A model generated the notes under the pieces. It worked only from the letters and a program-made list of their open reading frames with translations, was not told the DNA's origin and made no database searches. Positions 7,684 to 18,148 of a stretch of DNA of 64,000 bases are shown piece after piece. The stretch comes from Pseudorhodoferax sp. Leaf274 (GTDB lineage: Bacteria; Pseudomonadota; Gammaproteobacteria; Burkholderiales; Burkholderiaceae_C): contig NZ_LMNA01000023.1 in NCBI RefSeq assembly GCF_001422445.1, positions 186,001-250,000 on the forward strand, written 5' to 3'. Within the stretch, counting starts at the first letter, position 1. Each line of letters opens with the position of its first letter. A program made the translations under genes and the position numbers.

Positions 7684-8766
7684 ATGGCAGGACCTTTGCA
7701 GGGACTTCGGGTGGTGGAGATGGCGGGCATCGGCCCGGGGCCGTTTTGCGCGATGCTGTTCGCCGACATGGGCGCCGAGGTGCTGCGGGTCGAGCGCCCC
7801 GGCACCAGGCGCAACCCGCATGACATCCTGGCGCGCGGCCGCACCGTGCTGCCGCTGGACCTGCGGGCCGAGGGCGCGGCCGAGCAACTGCTGCAGACCA
7901 TCGCGCAGGCCGATGTGCTCATCGAGGGTTTCCGCCCGGGCGTGATGGAACGCCTGGGCCTGGGCCCGGATGCCTGCCACGGGCGCAACCCGCGCCTGGT
8001 CTACGGCCGCATGACCGGCTGGGGCCAGCACGGCCCCCTGGCCCAGGCGGCGGGGCACGACATCAACTACATCGCGATCAGCGGCGCGCTGCACGCCATC
8101 GGCCGCTCCGGCGAGACGCCGGTGCCGCCGCTCAACTACGTGGGCGATTTCGGCGGCGGCGCCATGCTGCTGGCCTTCGGCATCCTCGCGGCGCTGCACG
8201 AGGCCAAGGGCTCGGGCCAGGGCCAGGTGATCGACGCCGCCATGACCGATGGCGCGGCGCTGCTCTCGGCCATGATGTACGGCATGAAGGCCGCCGGCCA
8301 GTGGAACAACCAGCGCGGCGAGAACCTGCTCGACGGCGCCGCGCACTTCTACGACACCTACGCCTGCGCCGACGGCAAGTTCGTGGCCATCGGCGCCATC
8401 GAGCCGCAGTTCTACGCGCTGCTGCGCGAGCGCTGCGGCATCGCCGACGACCCCGCCTTCGATGCGCAGATGGACATGGCGCGCTGGCCCATGCTCAAGC
8501 TGCGTGTGGCCGACCTGTTCCGCACGCGCACACGCGACGAATGGTGCGCACTGCTCGAAGGAACCGACGCCTGCTTCGCGCCCGTGCTCGACTGGGACGA
8601 GGCGCCGGCCCATGCGCACAACCGCGCGCGCGGCACCTTCGCCGAAGCCGGCGGCCTGGTGCAGCCCGCGCCCGCGCCGCGCTTCAGCCGCACGCCTGCC
8701 GAGTTGCCGCCGGCCGTGTCGCCACACGACGCGCAAGCGCTGCTGGCGCGCTGGGCGGCGCGCTGA
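7684..8766 (+). CDS. Alpha-methylacyl-CoA racemase-like CaiB/BaiF-family protein
   Basis: Belongs to the CoA-transferase family III fold; this member most resembles alpha-methylacyl-CoA racemase, which interconverts (R)- and (S)-2-methylacyl-CoA so that beta-oxidation of methyl-branched acids can proceed. The 360-residue protein opens with the family signature [20 protein letters not shown]. The racemase acid/base pair appears to be present: His125 in GHDINYIA and Asp155 in VGDFGGG, at the positions of His126 and Asp156 in the Mycobacterium tuberculosis racemase. The start at 7684 follows a GGAGG site. It is first in a run of six genes (racemase, CoA ligase, acyl-CoA dehydrogenase, hydratase, dienoyl-CoA reductase, hydratase) with gaps of 26 bp or less. 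A true CoA-transferase role cannot be fully excluded. Confidence 0.88.
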   Translation: MAGPLQGLRVVEMAGIGPGPFCAMLFADMGAEVLRVERPGTRRNPHDILARGRTVLPLDLRAEGAAEQLLQTIAQADVLIEGFRPGVMERLGLGPDACHGRNPRLVYGRMTGWGQHGPLAQAAGHDINYIAISGALHAIGRSGETPVPPLNYVGDFGGGAMLLAFGILAALHEAKGSGQGQVIDAAMTDGAALLSAMMYGMKAAGQWNNQRGENLLDGAAHFYDTYACADGKFVAIGAIEPQFYALLRERCGIADDPAFDAQMDMARWPMLKLRVADLFRTRTRDEWCALLEGTDACFAPVLDWDEAPAHAHNRARGTFAEAGGLVQPAPAPRFSRTPAELPPAVSPHDAQALLARWAAR

Positions 8767-8792
8767 GCCATTCGAAGAATAAGGAGACAAGC

Positions 8793-10349
8793 ATGCAACT
8801 GACCCAGGCCCTGCACAAGGCGCTGCGCGAGAAGCCACAGGCCCCAGCCGTCGTGTTCGGCCAGCGCCGCAGCACCTATGCGCGCTTTTGCGACCGCGTG
8901 GCGCGCATGGCCGGCGCGCTGCGCCAGCTCGGCATGGGGCCGGGCGACCGCGTGGCCATGCTGGCCATGAACTCGGACCATTACGTCGAGTACCTGTTCG
9001 GCACCTGGTGGGGCGGCGGCGCCATCAACCCCGTCAACGTGCGCTGGAGCGCGCAGGAGATCGCCTATTCGCTGGACGATTGCGACACGCGCATCCTGCT
9101 GGTCGACAAGTTCTTCGCGCAGCAGGTGGCGTCGCTGCGCGACCTGTCCAAGTCGGTCAGGACGCTCATCTACGTCGGCGATGGGCCCGTGCCCGAAGGC
9201 ATGCTGGGTTTCGAGACCCTGCTGGACGCGGCCGAGCCCGTGCAGGACCTGCGCCGCCAGGGCGATGACCTGGCCGCCGTGATGTACACGGGCGGCACCA
9301 CGGGGCGGCCCAAGGGCGTGATGCTCTCGCATGCCAACCTGTACCTCAACGCGCTGAGTTCGGTGGCGGCCGTGCCGCGCGCCTGGCCGGTGCTGGGCCT
9401 GGTCACCGCGCCCTTCTTCCATGTGGCCGGTTGCGGCCTGTCGCTGCAGCTGATCCAGCGCATGGCCACGCAGGTCATCGTGCCGTACTACGAAGAGGTG
9501 GCCGTGCTGGACGCCATCGCGCGCGAGCAGGTCAACGAGACCTTCCTCGTGCCGACCATGGTCAAGCGGCTGATCGAACACCCGCGCTTCACCGAGTTCG
9601 ACCTCAAGAGCCTGCGCATGGTGCTGTACGGTGCCGCGCCCATCGACGCCACGCTGCTGGGCCAGGCCATGGACGCGTTGCCAGGCGTGCAGTTCTGCCA
9701 GGCCTATGGCATGACCGAACTGGCGCCCACTGTCGCCGTGCTGCAGCCCGAGGACCACCTGCCCGGCCCGCACCAGGCCAAGCGCCTGCGTTCGGCCGGC
9801 AAGTCGGTGCCGATCGCCGAGATCAGCATCCGCGACCCCGAGAACAACGAACTGCCGCCGGGCCAGGTCGGCGAGATCTGCGCGCGCGGGCCGATGGTGA
9901 TGCAGGGCTACTGGAACAAGCCGGCCGAGACCGAGGCGGCGCTGCGCGGCGGCTGGATGCACACCGGCGACGGCGGCATGATGGACGAGGAGGGCTACCT
10001 CTACGTGGTCGACCGCATCAAGGACATGATCGTCAGCGGCGGCGAGAACGTGTATTCGGCCGAGGTCGAGAACGCGCTGGCGCAACTGGACGGCGTGTCC
10101 ATGTCGGCCGTGATCGGCGTGCCCGACGACCAATGGGGCGAGCGCGTGCACGCCGTCGTCGTGCTGCGCCCCGGCGCGGACGTGGACGAGGCCGCCGTGA
10201 TCGCCCATTGCAAGACGCTGATCGCCGGCTACAAGTGCCCGCGCAGCGTGGAGTTTCGCGAGCAGCTGCCTGTGTCGCCCGCCGGCAAGCTGCAGAAATT
10301 CGTGCTGCGCGAGCCGTACTGGAAAGACCGCGCCCGCAAGGTGAACTGA
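8793..10349 (+). CDS. Acyl-CoA synthetase (AMP-forming, fatty-acid CoA ligase)
   Basis: Activates a carboxylic acid with ATP and CoA to acyl-CoA plus AMP and PPi. It has 518 residues and belongs to the ANL superfamily. The ATP-binding P-loop YTGGTTGRPKGVMLS lies near residue 165, the FFHVAGCG and YGMTELAP motifs in the middle, WMHTGDGGMMDEEG with the conserved Asp later, and the C-terminal hinge and lysine region DRIKDMIVSGGENVYS followed by LPVSPAGKLQKFVLRE. An AAGGAGACAAGC leader precedes the ATG. It lies 26 bp after the racemase and 17 bp before the acyl-CoA dehydrogenase, and is expected to feed this beta-oxidation set. A second ligase at 37918 is closely similar. Chain length and branching specificity are unknown. 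Confidence 0.94.
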   Translation: MQLTQALHKALREKPQAPAVVFGQRRSTYARFCDRVARMAGALRQLGMGPGDRVAMLAMNSDHYVEYLFGTWWGGGAINPVNVRWSAQEIAYSLDDCDTRILLVDKFFAQQVASLRDLSKSVRTLIYVGDGPVPEGMLGFETLLDAAEPVQDLRRQGDDLAAVMYTGGTTGRPKGVMLSHANLYLNALSSVAAVPRAWPVLGLVTAPFFHVAGCGLSLQLIQRMATQVIVPYYEEVAVLDAIAREQVNETFLVPTMVKRLIEHPRFTEFDLKSLRMVLYGAAPIDATLLGQAMDALPGVQFCQAYGMTELAPTVAVLQPEDHLPGPHQAKRLRSAGKSVPIAEISIRDPENNELPPGQVGEICARGPMVMQGYWNKPAETEAALRGGWMHTGDGGMMDEEGYLYVVDRIKDMIVSGGENVYSAEVENALAQLDGVSMSAVIGVPDDQWGERVHAVVVLRPGADVDEAAVIAHCKTLIAGYKCPRSVEFREQLPVSPAGKLQKFVLREPYWKDRARKVN

Positions 10350-10366
10350 AAAAGAGAGAGACAAGC

Positions 10367-11515
10367 ATGACCATCGATTTCCGCCGCTCCTGGATGGACG
10401 AAGACCTGGAGCTGTTCCGCGACAACGTGGTGCGCTTCATCGAGACCGAGGTGCAGCCGCACGACGAGGCCGCGCGCAAGAACGGCCATGTGGGCCACGC
10501 GCTGTGGCGCAAGGCCGGCGAGCTCGGCCTCTTGTGCGTGGACATCCCCGAGGAATACGGCGGCGGTGGCGGCGACTTCCGCCACGAGGCCGTCATCCAC
10601 GAGGAGATGTCGCGCCGCGCGCTGTCCGGCATGAGCGTGGGCGTGCACTCCATCGTGGCGCACTACTTCCTGAACCACGGCACCGACGCACAGAAGCGCC
10701 ACTACCTGCCGCTGCTCGCGCGCGGCGAGCTCGTCGGCGCCATCGCGATGACGGAGCCCGGCGCGGGCTCCGACCTGCAGGGCGTGCGCACGCGGGCCGA
10801 CAGGGTGGAGGGCGGCTACGCGTTGCACGGCTCCAAGACCTTCATCTCCAACGGCTTCCTGGCCGGCGTGGTGCTGGTGGTGGCCAAGACCGATCCGAAC
10901 CAGGGCGCCAAGGGCACCTCGATCGTCGTCGTCGATACGGCCGACTGCCAGGGCTTCCGCGTCGGCCGCGTGCTCGACAAGATCGGCCTGAAGGCGCAGG
11001 ACACCTCCGAGCTGTTCTTCGACGACGTGCGCGTGCCCGCCAGCGCACTGCTGGGCGGCAAGGAGGGGCAGGGCTTCTTCCAGCTGATGGGCGACCTGCC
11101 GTACGAGCGGCTCATCATCGGCGTGGCGGCCCTGGCCGCGATGGAAGGGGCCTACCTGGCCACGCTGGACTACGTGCGCGAGCGCAAGGCCTTCGGCAAA
11201 CCCGTGGCCGAGTTCCAGAACACCAAGTTCAAGCTGGCCGAGATCGCCACGCAGATCAAGGTCGGCCGCGCCTTCATCGACCGCTGCGTCGAAGACCTGG
11301 TGGCCGGCAAGCTCGACACCGCCACCGCCTCCATGGCCAAGCTCTGGGGCTCGGAGGCGCAGGGCCGCGTGGTCGACGAATGCCTGCAGCTGTTCGGCGG
11401 CTACGGCTACATGAACGAATACCTGGTGGCACGCATGTACACCGACGCCCGCATCCAGCGGATCTTTGGCGGAACGAACGAGATCATGAAAGAAGTGATC
11501 TCGCGCGCACTGTGA
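10367..11515 (+). CDS. Acyl-CoA dehydrogenase
   Basis: FAD-dependent alpha,beta-dehydrogenation of an acyl-CoA, passing electrons to ETF. The protein has 382 residues, the normal size. It shows the FAD/substrate signature AIAMTEPGAGSDLQG, the SKTFISNG strand, RKAFGKPVAEFQ and the C-terminal LFGGYGYMNEY and IFGGTNEIMKE. The position occupied by the catalytic Glu376 in medium-chain enzymes is Gly here (GGT), while a Glu occurs in LPYERLI, as in isovaleryl-CoA and long-chain dehydrogenases that use a helix-G glutamate. That suggests a branched or long substrate, in line with the neighbouring racemase. The stop overlaps the GTG start of the next gene (GTGA), so the two are translationally coupled. 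Confidence 0.95.
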   Translation: MTIDFRRSWMDEDLELFRDNVVRFIETEVQPHDEAARKNGHVGHALWRKAGELGLLCVDIPEEYGGGGGDFRHEAVIHEEMSRRALSGMSVGVHSIVAHYFLNHGTDAQKRHYLPLLARGELVGAIAMTEPGAGSDLQGVRTRADRVEGGYALHGSKTFISNGFLAGVVLVVAKTDPNQGAKGTSIVVVDTADCQGFRVGRVLDKIGLKAQDTSELFFDDVRVPASALLGGKEGQGFFQLMGDLPYERLIIGVAALAAMEGAYLATLDYVRERKAFGKPVAEFQNTKFKLAEIATQIKVGRAFIDRCVEDLVAGKLDTATASMAKLWGSEAQGRVVDECLQLFGGYGYMNEYLVARMYTDARIQRIFGGTNEIMKEVISRAL

Positions 11516-12312
11516 GCACGGACGTGCTGCAGGTCGAGGAGCGCGGCGGCGTCGCCTGGCTCACGATGAACCGGCCCGAGCGCCTGAACGCGCTCGACCC
11601 GGCGCTGACCGACGCGCTGCGCCACTACTTCGAGGGCCTGAGCGCACGCAGCAGCGCCCGCGTGGTCGTGCTGCAGGGGGCGGGCCGCGCCTTTTGCGCG
11701 GGGCTGGACATCAAGGACACCACCGCGCAGGGCGGCGGCACGCGCGGCGTGGAGGAGATGCTGGACAAGCAGAAGAGCATCCGCGACATCATGCTGGCCA
11801 TGCGGCGCTGCCCGCAGCCCGTCATCAGCGTGGTGCAGGGCGCGGCCAGCGGCGGCGGCTTCGCGCTGGCGCTGGCGTCCGACATCCGCCTGGCCACGCC
11901 CGACGCGCGCATGAACGCAGCCTTCATCCGCATCGGCCTGTCGGCCTGCGACGTGGGCGTGAGCTACTTCCTGCCGCGCATGGTCGGCAGTTCGGTCGCG
12001 GCCGAATACCTGCTCACCGGCCGCTTCATGGAGGCGCAGCGCGCCTACGCGCTGGGCCTGGTCAGCCGCGTCGCGCCGCTGGCCGACCTGCAGGCCGACG
12101 CCCAGTCGCTGGCCGAGGACATGCTGCGCGCCACCCCTGTGGCGCTGCGCCTGACCAAGGACGCACTGGGCCTGGCCATCGACGCGCCCAGCATGGAGGC
12201 GGTGATCGCGCTGGAAGACCGCAACCAGGTGCTCTGCACGCAGACCGGCGACTTCCGCGAAGGCATGCAGGCCTTCCTCGAAAAACGCGCGCCCCGCTAC
12301 ACCGGGCGCTGA
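11512..12312 (+). CDS. Enoyl-CoA hydratase/isomerase (crotonase) family protein
   Basis: A crotonase of 266 residues acting on unsaturated acyl-CoA. The start is GTG at 11512, overlapping the previous stop by four bases; the frame upstream is not coding. The oxyanion-hole segments are GRAFCAGLDIKD and QGAASGGGFALALA. Aligning by eye with rat enoyl-CoA hydratase, the Glu144 position is Phe (in MNAAFIRIGL), while the Glu164 position is kept (VAAEYLLTG). Enzymes with only the second Glu are often delta3-delta2-enoyl-CoA isomerases rather than hydratases, so this gene and the true-looking hydratase at 13218 may divide the work. It is fourth in the racemase operon. Confidence 0.9.
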   Translation: MSTDVLQVEERGGVAWLTMNRPERLNALDPALTDALRHYFEGLSARSSARVVVLQGAGRAFCAGLDIKDTTAQGGGTRGVEEMLDKQKSIRDIMLAMRRCPQPVISVVQGAASGGGFALALASDIRLATPDARMNAAFIRIGLSACDVGVSYFLPRMVGSSVAAEYLLTGRFMEAQRAYALGLVSRVAPLADLQADAQSLAEDMLRATPVALRLTKDALGLAIDAPSMEAVIALEDRNQVLCTQTGDFREGMQAFLEKRAPRYTGR

Positions 12313-12325
12313 AGGAGACACCCCG

Positions 12326-13225
12326 ATGACCCTGGACGACCTCATGTACAAGCCCGGCCTGCTGGCCGGCAAGCGCTACCTGGTGACGGGCGGCGGCAGC
12401 GGCCTGGGCCGCGTGATGAGCGAGGCCCTGGTGCTGCTCGGCGCCACGGTCTACATCTGCGGCCGGCGCGAGAGCGTGCTGGAAGACACCGCGCGCGAAC
12501 TGACCGGCGCCGCCGGCCCGCAGGGCGGCCGGGCCGTGGCCGTGGCCTGCGACATCCGCAAGGAAGAGCAGATCACCGCCATGCTCGACCGCGTCTGGGC
12601 CGACGGCGGCGCCATCGACGGCCTGGTCAACAACGCGGCCGGCAACTTCGTGAGCCGCACCGAAGACCTGTCGCCGCGCGGCTTCGACGCGATCGCCAAC
12701 ATCGTCTTCCGTGGCAGCTTCATGATGACGCTGGACTGCGGCAAGCGCTGGCTGGCCGAGGGCAAGAGCGCGGCCGTGGTCTCCATCCTGACCACCTGGG
12801 TCTGGAACGGCTCGGCCTTCACCGTGCCCTCGGCCATGTCCAAGGCCGGCCTGCACGCGATGACGCAGTCGCTGGCCGTGGAATGGGCCGGCCGTGGCAT
12901 CCGCTTCAACGCCATCGCACCGGGCCTGTTCCCGACCGAGGGCATGAGCGCGCGCCTGAATCCCGGCGGCGGCGAGCACAAGACCGAGGGCAATCCCATG
13001 GACCGCAACGGCCGCATGCCCGAGCTGGCCAACCTGGCGGTGCTGCTACTCGGCCCGGGTGCCGACTACATCAATGGCCAGACCATCGCCATCGACGGCG
13101 GCCAGTACCAGGCCACGGGTGGCAACTTCTCGCGCATGCGCGCGTGGAGCGGCGAGGACTGGCAGCGCGCCCGCGAGAACATCGCCGGTCAGGATGCCAA
13201 GGACCGGAGGGCGCGCCTTGCTTGA
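12326..13225 (+). CDS. SDR oxidoreductase resembling animal-type 2,4-dienoyl-CoA reductase
   Basis: Short-chain dehydrogenase/reductase of 299 residues. The nucleotide-binding TGGGSGLGR lies near residue 22 and NNAAGNF near residue 109. In place of the usual YxxxK motif it reads PSAMSKAG, so the tyrosine position is Ser. The mitochondrial 2,4-dienoyl-CoA reductase family has the same kind of change (PSASAKAG), and the following LAVEWAGRGIRFNAIAPG also resembles it. The likely role is NADPH reduction of 2,4-dienoyl-CoA formed from unsaturated acids, which differs from the flavin/iron-sulfur FadH used by Escherichia coli. An AAGGAGA site precedes the ATG. It sits between two crotonases in the operon, as expected for an auxiliary beta-oxidation enzyme. 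Confidence 0.88.
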   Translation: MTLDDLMYKPGLLAGKRYLVTGGGSGLGRVMSEALVLLGATVYICGRRESVLEDTARELTGAAGPQGGRAVAVACDIRKEEQITAMLDRVWADGGAIDGLVNNAAGNFVSRTEDLSPRGFDAIANIVFRGSFMMTLDCGKRWLAEGKSAAVVSILTTWVWNGSAFTVPSAMSKAGLHAMTQSLAVEWAGRGIRFNAIAPGLFPTEGMSARLNPGGGEHKTEGNPMDRNGRMPELANLAVLLLGPGADYINGQTIAIDGGQYQATGGNFSRMRAWSGEDWQRARENIAGQDAKDRRARLA

Positions 13226-14045
13226 GGAACGGCTGCTGCACGGGCGCGTGGCCGTGCGCGTCGACGCCGACGGCGTCGCGCAGGTGCGGCTCGCGCGGCC
13301 GGACAAGATGAACGCGCTGGACATGGACATGTTCGACGGCCTGGTGGCCGCCACCGAGCTGCTGCAGGGCCAGCGCGGTGTGCGCGCCGTGGTGCTGCAC
13401 GCCGAGGGCCGCGCCTTCTGCGCCGGGCTGGACATGTCGCGCTTCGGCAAGATGCGCGAGGGCGCCTCGCTCGAAGGCCTGTCGGCGCTGCAGGCGCGCA
13501 CGCACGGCCCCGCCAACCGCCCGCAGCAGGTGGCCTGGGGCTGGCGTGCATTGGCCGTGCCCGTGATCGCCGCCGTGCAGGGCGTCGCCTTCGGCGGGGG
13601 CCTGCAAGTGGCGTTGGGTGCGGATGTGCGGCTGCTGGCCGCCGACGCGCGCCTGTCGGTCATGGAGATGCGCTGGGGCCTGGTACCCGACATGGCCGGC
13701 ATCGCGCTGCTGCGCGAGCTCGTGCGCGCCGACATCGCGCGCGAGCTGGTCTTCAGCGCACGCATCGTCGAGGCCGAGGAGGCCTGCCGCATCGGCCTTG
13801 CGACGCGCATGGCGGCCGACCCGCTGGCCGAAGCCCTGGCGATGGCACGCGAGATCGCCGGCCGCAACCCCGACGCCGTGCGCGCGGCCAAGCGGCTCAT
13901 GAACCAGACCGCCGACGGCGACCACGCCCAGCTGTTGCTGGCCGAGTCGGTGGAGCAGCAACGGCTGATCGGCAGCGCGAACCAGCGCGAGGCGGTGGCG
14001 GCGGCGATGGAAAAGCGCGCACCGCGCTTCACCGATCCGGACTGA
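13218..14045 (+). CDS. Enoyl-CoA hydratase
   Basis: Crotonase family, 275 residues, predicted to hydrate 2-enoyl-CoA to 3-hydroxyacyl-CoA. I place the start at TTG 13218: it has a GGAGG site 7 bp upstream, and it overlaps the end of the reductase gene by 8 bp. A longer frame starting at 13059 would lie entirely over the reductase gene and lacks family similarity. Oxyanion-hole motifs are GRAFCAGLDMSRFG and QGVAFGGGLQVALG. Both catalytic glutamates of rat hydratase appear conserved (in VMEMRWGL and in ARELVFSA). It is the last gene of the operon; its stop adjoins the end of the convergent LuxR-type regulator with no spacer. Confidence 0.9.
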   Translation: MLEERLLHGRVAVRVDADGVAQVRLARPDKMNALDMDMFDGLVAATELLQGQRGVRAVVLHAEGRAFCAGLDMSRFGKMREGASLEGLSALQARTHGPANRPQQVAWGWRALAVPVIAAVQGVAFGGGLQVALGADVRLLAADARLSVMEMRWGLVPDMAGIALLRELVRADIARELVFSARIVEAEEACRIGLATRMAADPLAEALAMAREIAGRNPDAVRAAKRLMNQTADGDHAQLLLAESVEQQRLIGSANQREAVAAAMEKRAPRFTDPD

Positions 14046-16724
14046 TCAGCGGATCACGCCCAGCTTGCGCGCGATCGCCACCGCTTGGGTGCGGCTCTTG
14101 GCATCGAGCTTCATGTTGATGTTGCGCAGGTGCGTGCGCACCGTGCTGTCCGAGACGAACAGCTTCTCGGCCATCGCGCTGTTGGAGTAGCCCTCGGCCA
14201 GCAGCTGCAGCACGCGGATCTCCTTGCGCGTGAGCGGCTCCTCGCTGCCGCCGCCGGCCAGGGCGGGGGCTTCGGGTTCGGGCGCGGCCAGCGGGCCGAT
14301 GGCGTGCAGCAGGCGCTGCAGGTGCTCGGCCTGGATCGGGTCGCCCGCGTCGGGCGCGGCCGCGGCATAGCGCTGCAGCAGCCGCCCCACGGCCGGGCCT
14401 TCGTCCAGGATCAGGCGCATGAAGCCTTCCTGGCTGGCCGTCTGCAGCACCGTGCCGATCTCGGCCACGGCGGCGGCCTGGTCGCCGGCGCGCTGCTGCG
14501 CCAGCGCCCGCAGCACCTGGAGCTTGAGCACGCGCCGGGTGCGCGCGGCCGTGGTGGCGGCGTGGATCTCGGCGTCCAGCAGCAACAGCGCTGCGCGCGC
14601 GTCGCCGAAGGCGATCTCCCAGCGCGCCTTGGCCAGGGCCAGGTAATCGAGGTCGTGCGCGGGCAGGCGCATGCGGCGCTCGCGCTCCCAGATGGCGGGG
14701 TCGTCGGCGCGCTGCAGCTCGTCGTGCGCGGCCGGGCCATTGCCCTGCAGCAGCAGCATGCGCGAGCGTTCCAGCTTGGCGCCGGCCACCACGCGCGGCA
14801 GCTGGCGCGCATGGCCCAGGTATTCCAGTTCGGTCAGCGCCTGCAGCGCGGCTTCCACATCGCCGCTGTGGAACGCGATGCGCGAGCGCATCACGTGCGA
14901 CAGGATCATGTGGTCCGGCAGCCCCACGTCGCGCGCCAGCGGCAGGTAGACGTTGAGCAGGTGCTCGGCCTTGGGCAGCTGGTTGGCCTCGTAGACCACG
15001 CCGGCATAGAGCACGCCGGCCCAGGCGTTGCCGTGGCTGTGGTTGTAGGTCACGGCATGGGTGGAGTCCACCGCGATGCGAAAGCGCGCCGTGGCCTGGC
15101 GCAGCCGGCCGGCCTGCAGGTCCAGCATGCCTTCGGAGGCCTCGGTGTACATGCGGTGGAAGTTGGCGTCGCTCTTGGCCTGGCCCTGCTTGCTGCGCGC
15201 GGTATCCAGCAGGCGCTGGGAGGCGTGCTGGTCGCCCATGACCGACAGGATGTGGGCCATGGCATTGAGCAGCGCGCTGTCGGCGAAGGCCAGGCCCGTG
15301 GGCAGGCGGTTCATGCAGGCGCGGCCGGCCTCGTAGGCTTCGTCGTAGCGGTCCTGCATGGCCCACAGCAGCGGGTACAGCGTCTGGGCGCAGGCACGGA
15401 CCTCGGGCAGCGGGCTCTGTGCGCAGTCCGAGGCTTCCAGCCGGGCCATCGCATCCCAGGGGCCGTGCGTGAAGCACTCGGCCCACAGCGCGATGAGCTG
15501 CAGCAAGGGGTGCTGGCGCAGCTGGTGCTCGGGGATCGCCGCGAACCAGCGCGCCAGCAGCCGCATGCGGCCCTGTTCGAGGAACTGCTGTGCCCAGGTG
15601 TCCAGCAGCGTCAGCGCATGCGGGTGGTCGCCGCCTTCGATGGCATGGTCGATGGCTGGCACGGGGCGCCCTTGCGATTCGTACCAGCCCGAGGCGGCCA
15701 GGTGCAGGCGGGCCAGCTCGTCCGGTTGCTCGCGCACCAGCTGCGCGCGCAGGAAGTCCGAGAACAGGCTGTGGTAGCGCCAGGCCCGGGGTTCGTCGCC
15801 GGCCTCGCTGCTGATGGGCGTGAGGAACAGGTCGGCCGCGGCCAGCTGCTCCAGGATGGCGGCGCTGTTGCCGCGCGGGATCAGGGCCTGGCAGACCGAG
15901 GGGTCGAGCTGGCGCAGGATGCTGGTGCGCAGCAGGAAGTCGCGGATGGCGCCGGGCTGGTGCGCTAGCACGTCTTCGGCCAGGTATTCGGCCACGGCCC
16001 GGTTGGAGCCCGAGAAGCGCTCGACGAAGTCGGGCGCGACGCCGGGACGCTCCAGCGCCATCGAGGCCAGCCAGATCGCCGCCACCCAGCCCTCGGTCTT
16101 GCGGTGCAGCTGGTCGAGCCGCTCGGCCGACAGCGCCGGCATGGCGCGCTGGCCAAGGAAGGCACCGGTCTCCTCCAGGCTGAAGCGCAGCCGGTCGGTG
16201 TCGATCTCCAGCAGCTGGCCGCGCGCGCGCAGCCTGCCGAGGCCCAGGTCGGGTAGGCTGCGCGAGCCGATCACGATGCGGCCGCCGCGCGGCATGTGCT
16301 CGACGATCTCGCGCACCAGGCCCAACACGGCCGGTTCGTGCACCACCTCGAATTCGTCGAGGAACAGCGCGAACGGCGCGTCGTGCGAGGCCAGCACGGC
16401 CACGGCGTCGAAGGGCGCGTTGCCGCGCGGGCCTTCCATGCCCAGGCGCAGTACCACCTCGCCCAGGCAGCTGACGAAGCGCGACATGTCGTTGTCGGCC
16501 CGGTCCAGCGTGAGCCAGGCGGTGGCGATGCCCTGCTCGTCCAGGCGCTGGCGGGCCTGCGCCATGGTGGTGGTCTTGCCGAACCCGGCCGGCGCGCGCA
16601 CCAGCACCAGGCGGGCGACGGTGCCGGCGATCTCGTCGCTGATGGCCGTGCGCAGCACCTGGGTGGGCGCGGCCGAGGGCGGGTTGAGCTTGGCTTCGAG
16701 GATGCGGGGTTGGGAGAGCGGCAT
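14046..16724 (-). CDS. MalT-like LuxR-family ATP-dependent transcriptional activator
   Basis: Large (892-residue) signal-transduction ATPase of the LAL/MalT type. A P-loop, APAGFGKTT, lies at residues 44-52; Walker B and sensor regions (FALFLDEFEVV, GSRSLPDLGL) follow; a long alpha-helical TPR-like middle section fills most of the protein; and a LuxR helix-turn-helix ends it (LTRKEIRVLQLLAEGYSNSA, then VSDSTVRTHLRNINMKLDAK). Members bind ATP plus an inducer, oligomerise, and activate promoters from sites just upstream of the -35 region. A TTG 51 bp further upstream is possible, but the ATG at 16724 starts at the conserved ILEAKLNPP segment. It faces nitronate monooxygenase across a copy of the shared palindromic box, so it is the best candidate in the window for the regulator of that box. 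The inducer is unknown, and control of the box is inference. Confidence 0.92.
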   Translation of the reverse strand: MPLSQPRILEAKLNPPSAAPTQVLRTAISDEIAGTVARLVLVRAPAGFGKTTTMAQARQRLDEQGIATAWLTLDRADNDMSRFVSCLGEVVLRLGMEGPRGNAPFDAVAVLASHDAPFALFLDEFEVVHEPAVLGLVREIVEHMPRGGRIVIGSRSLPDLGLGRLRARGQLLEIDTDRLRFSLEETGAFLGQRAMPALSAERLDQLHRKTEGWVAAIWLASMALERPGVAPDFVERFSGSNRAVAEYLAEDVLAHQPGAIRDFLLRTSILRQLDPSVCQALIPRGNSAAILEQLAAADLFLTPISSEAGDEPRAWRYHSLFSDFLRAQLVREQPDELARLHLAASGWYESQGRPVPAIDHAIEGGDHPHALTLLDTWAQQFLEQGRMRLLARWFAAIPEHQLRQHPLLQLIALWAECFTHGPWDAMARLEASDCAQSPLPEVRACAQTLYPLLWAMQDRYDEAYEAGRACMNRLPTGLAFADSALLNAMAHILSVMGDQHASQRLLDTARSKQGQAKSDANFHRMYTEASEGMLDLQAGRLRQATARFRIAVDSTHAVTYNHSHGNAWAGVLYAGVVYEANQLPKAEHLLNVYLPLARDVGLPDHMILSHVMRSRIAFHSGDVEAALQALTELEYLGHARQLPRVVAGAKLERSRMLLLQGNGPAAHDELQRADDPAIWERERRMRLPAHDLDYLALAKARWEIAFGDARAALLLLDAEIHAATTAARTRRVLKLQVLRALAQQRAGDQAAAVAEIGTVLQTASQEGFMRLILDEGPAVGRLLQRYAAAAPDAGDPIQAEHLQRLLHAIGPLAAPEPEAPALAGGGSEEPLTRKEIRVLQLLAEGYSNSAMAEKLFVSDSTVRTHLRNINMKLDAKSRTQAVAIARKLGVIR

Positions 16725-16828
16725 CGCGGGCAGAAGAGGAGGGTGCGGCAGGCGAGCAGGCAGTGTCGGCGGCAACGGACGGACGGCTTGTCTCCTAGGG
16801 CGCAGCTGGCGTGGGGGGGCATCGGCGT

Positions 16829-17983
<1,155 letters not shown>

Positions 17984-17989
17984 AGTGAA

Positions 17990-18125
17990 ACCACCCCGTT
18001 TGGATGGCGCACTTCGTGTGGCCATTCCATCCCCCTCAAGGGGCGCCGCCAGCGCCCGGGCAGAGCCCGTTGCGCGGCGTCTGCTGGCATGGCCTGCTCC
18101 GCGGCCTCTCGACCACCGGCTTGCG
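17990..18125. repeat. Intergenic palindromic, GC-rich segment (possible dispersed repeat)
   Basis: The 165-bp gap between nitronate monooxygenase and the thioesterase contains the short inverted repeat CCCCCTCAAGGGG and a run of GCCGCC/GGCGGC and GCCCGGGC palindromes. In style it resembles the short intergenic repeats common in Comamonadaceae genomes. No second full copy occurs in this window. There is no T-run, so it is not a convincing intrinsic terminator. Confidence 0.35.
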
Positions 18126-18148
18126 GGCCAGTGCAATGGACAACCGAC

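Noticed and set aside
4983-7988. Long open frame on the minus strand opposite pgm and its neighbours (about 1000 codons)
   Set aside because: It is antisense to well-supported genes, has no family motifs and a composition (Gly/Arg/His/Ala-rich) typical of the mirror frames of GC-rich genes. The same applies to other long antisense frames such as those over 16271-18985 and 52168-55200.
8793-10349. Ligase at 8793 and ligase at 37918 as a recent duplication
   Set aside because: They are clearly related in several motifs but differ across most of their length and have unrelated neighbours, so an old divergence or separate acquisition is more likely.
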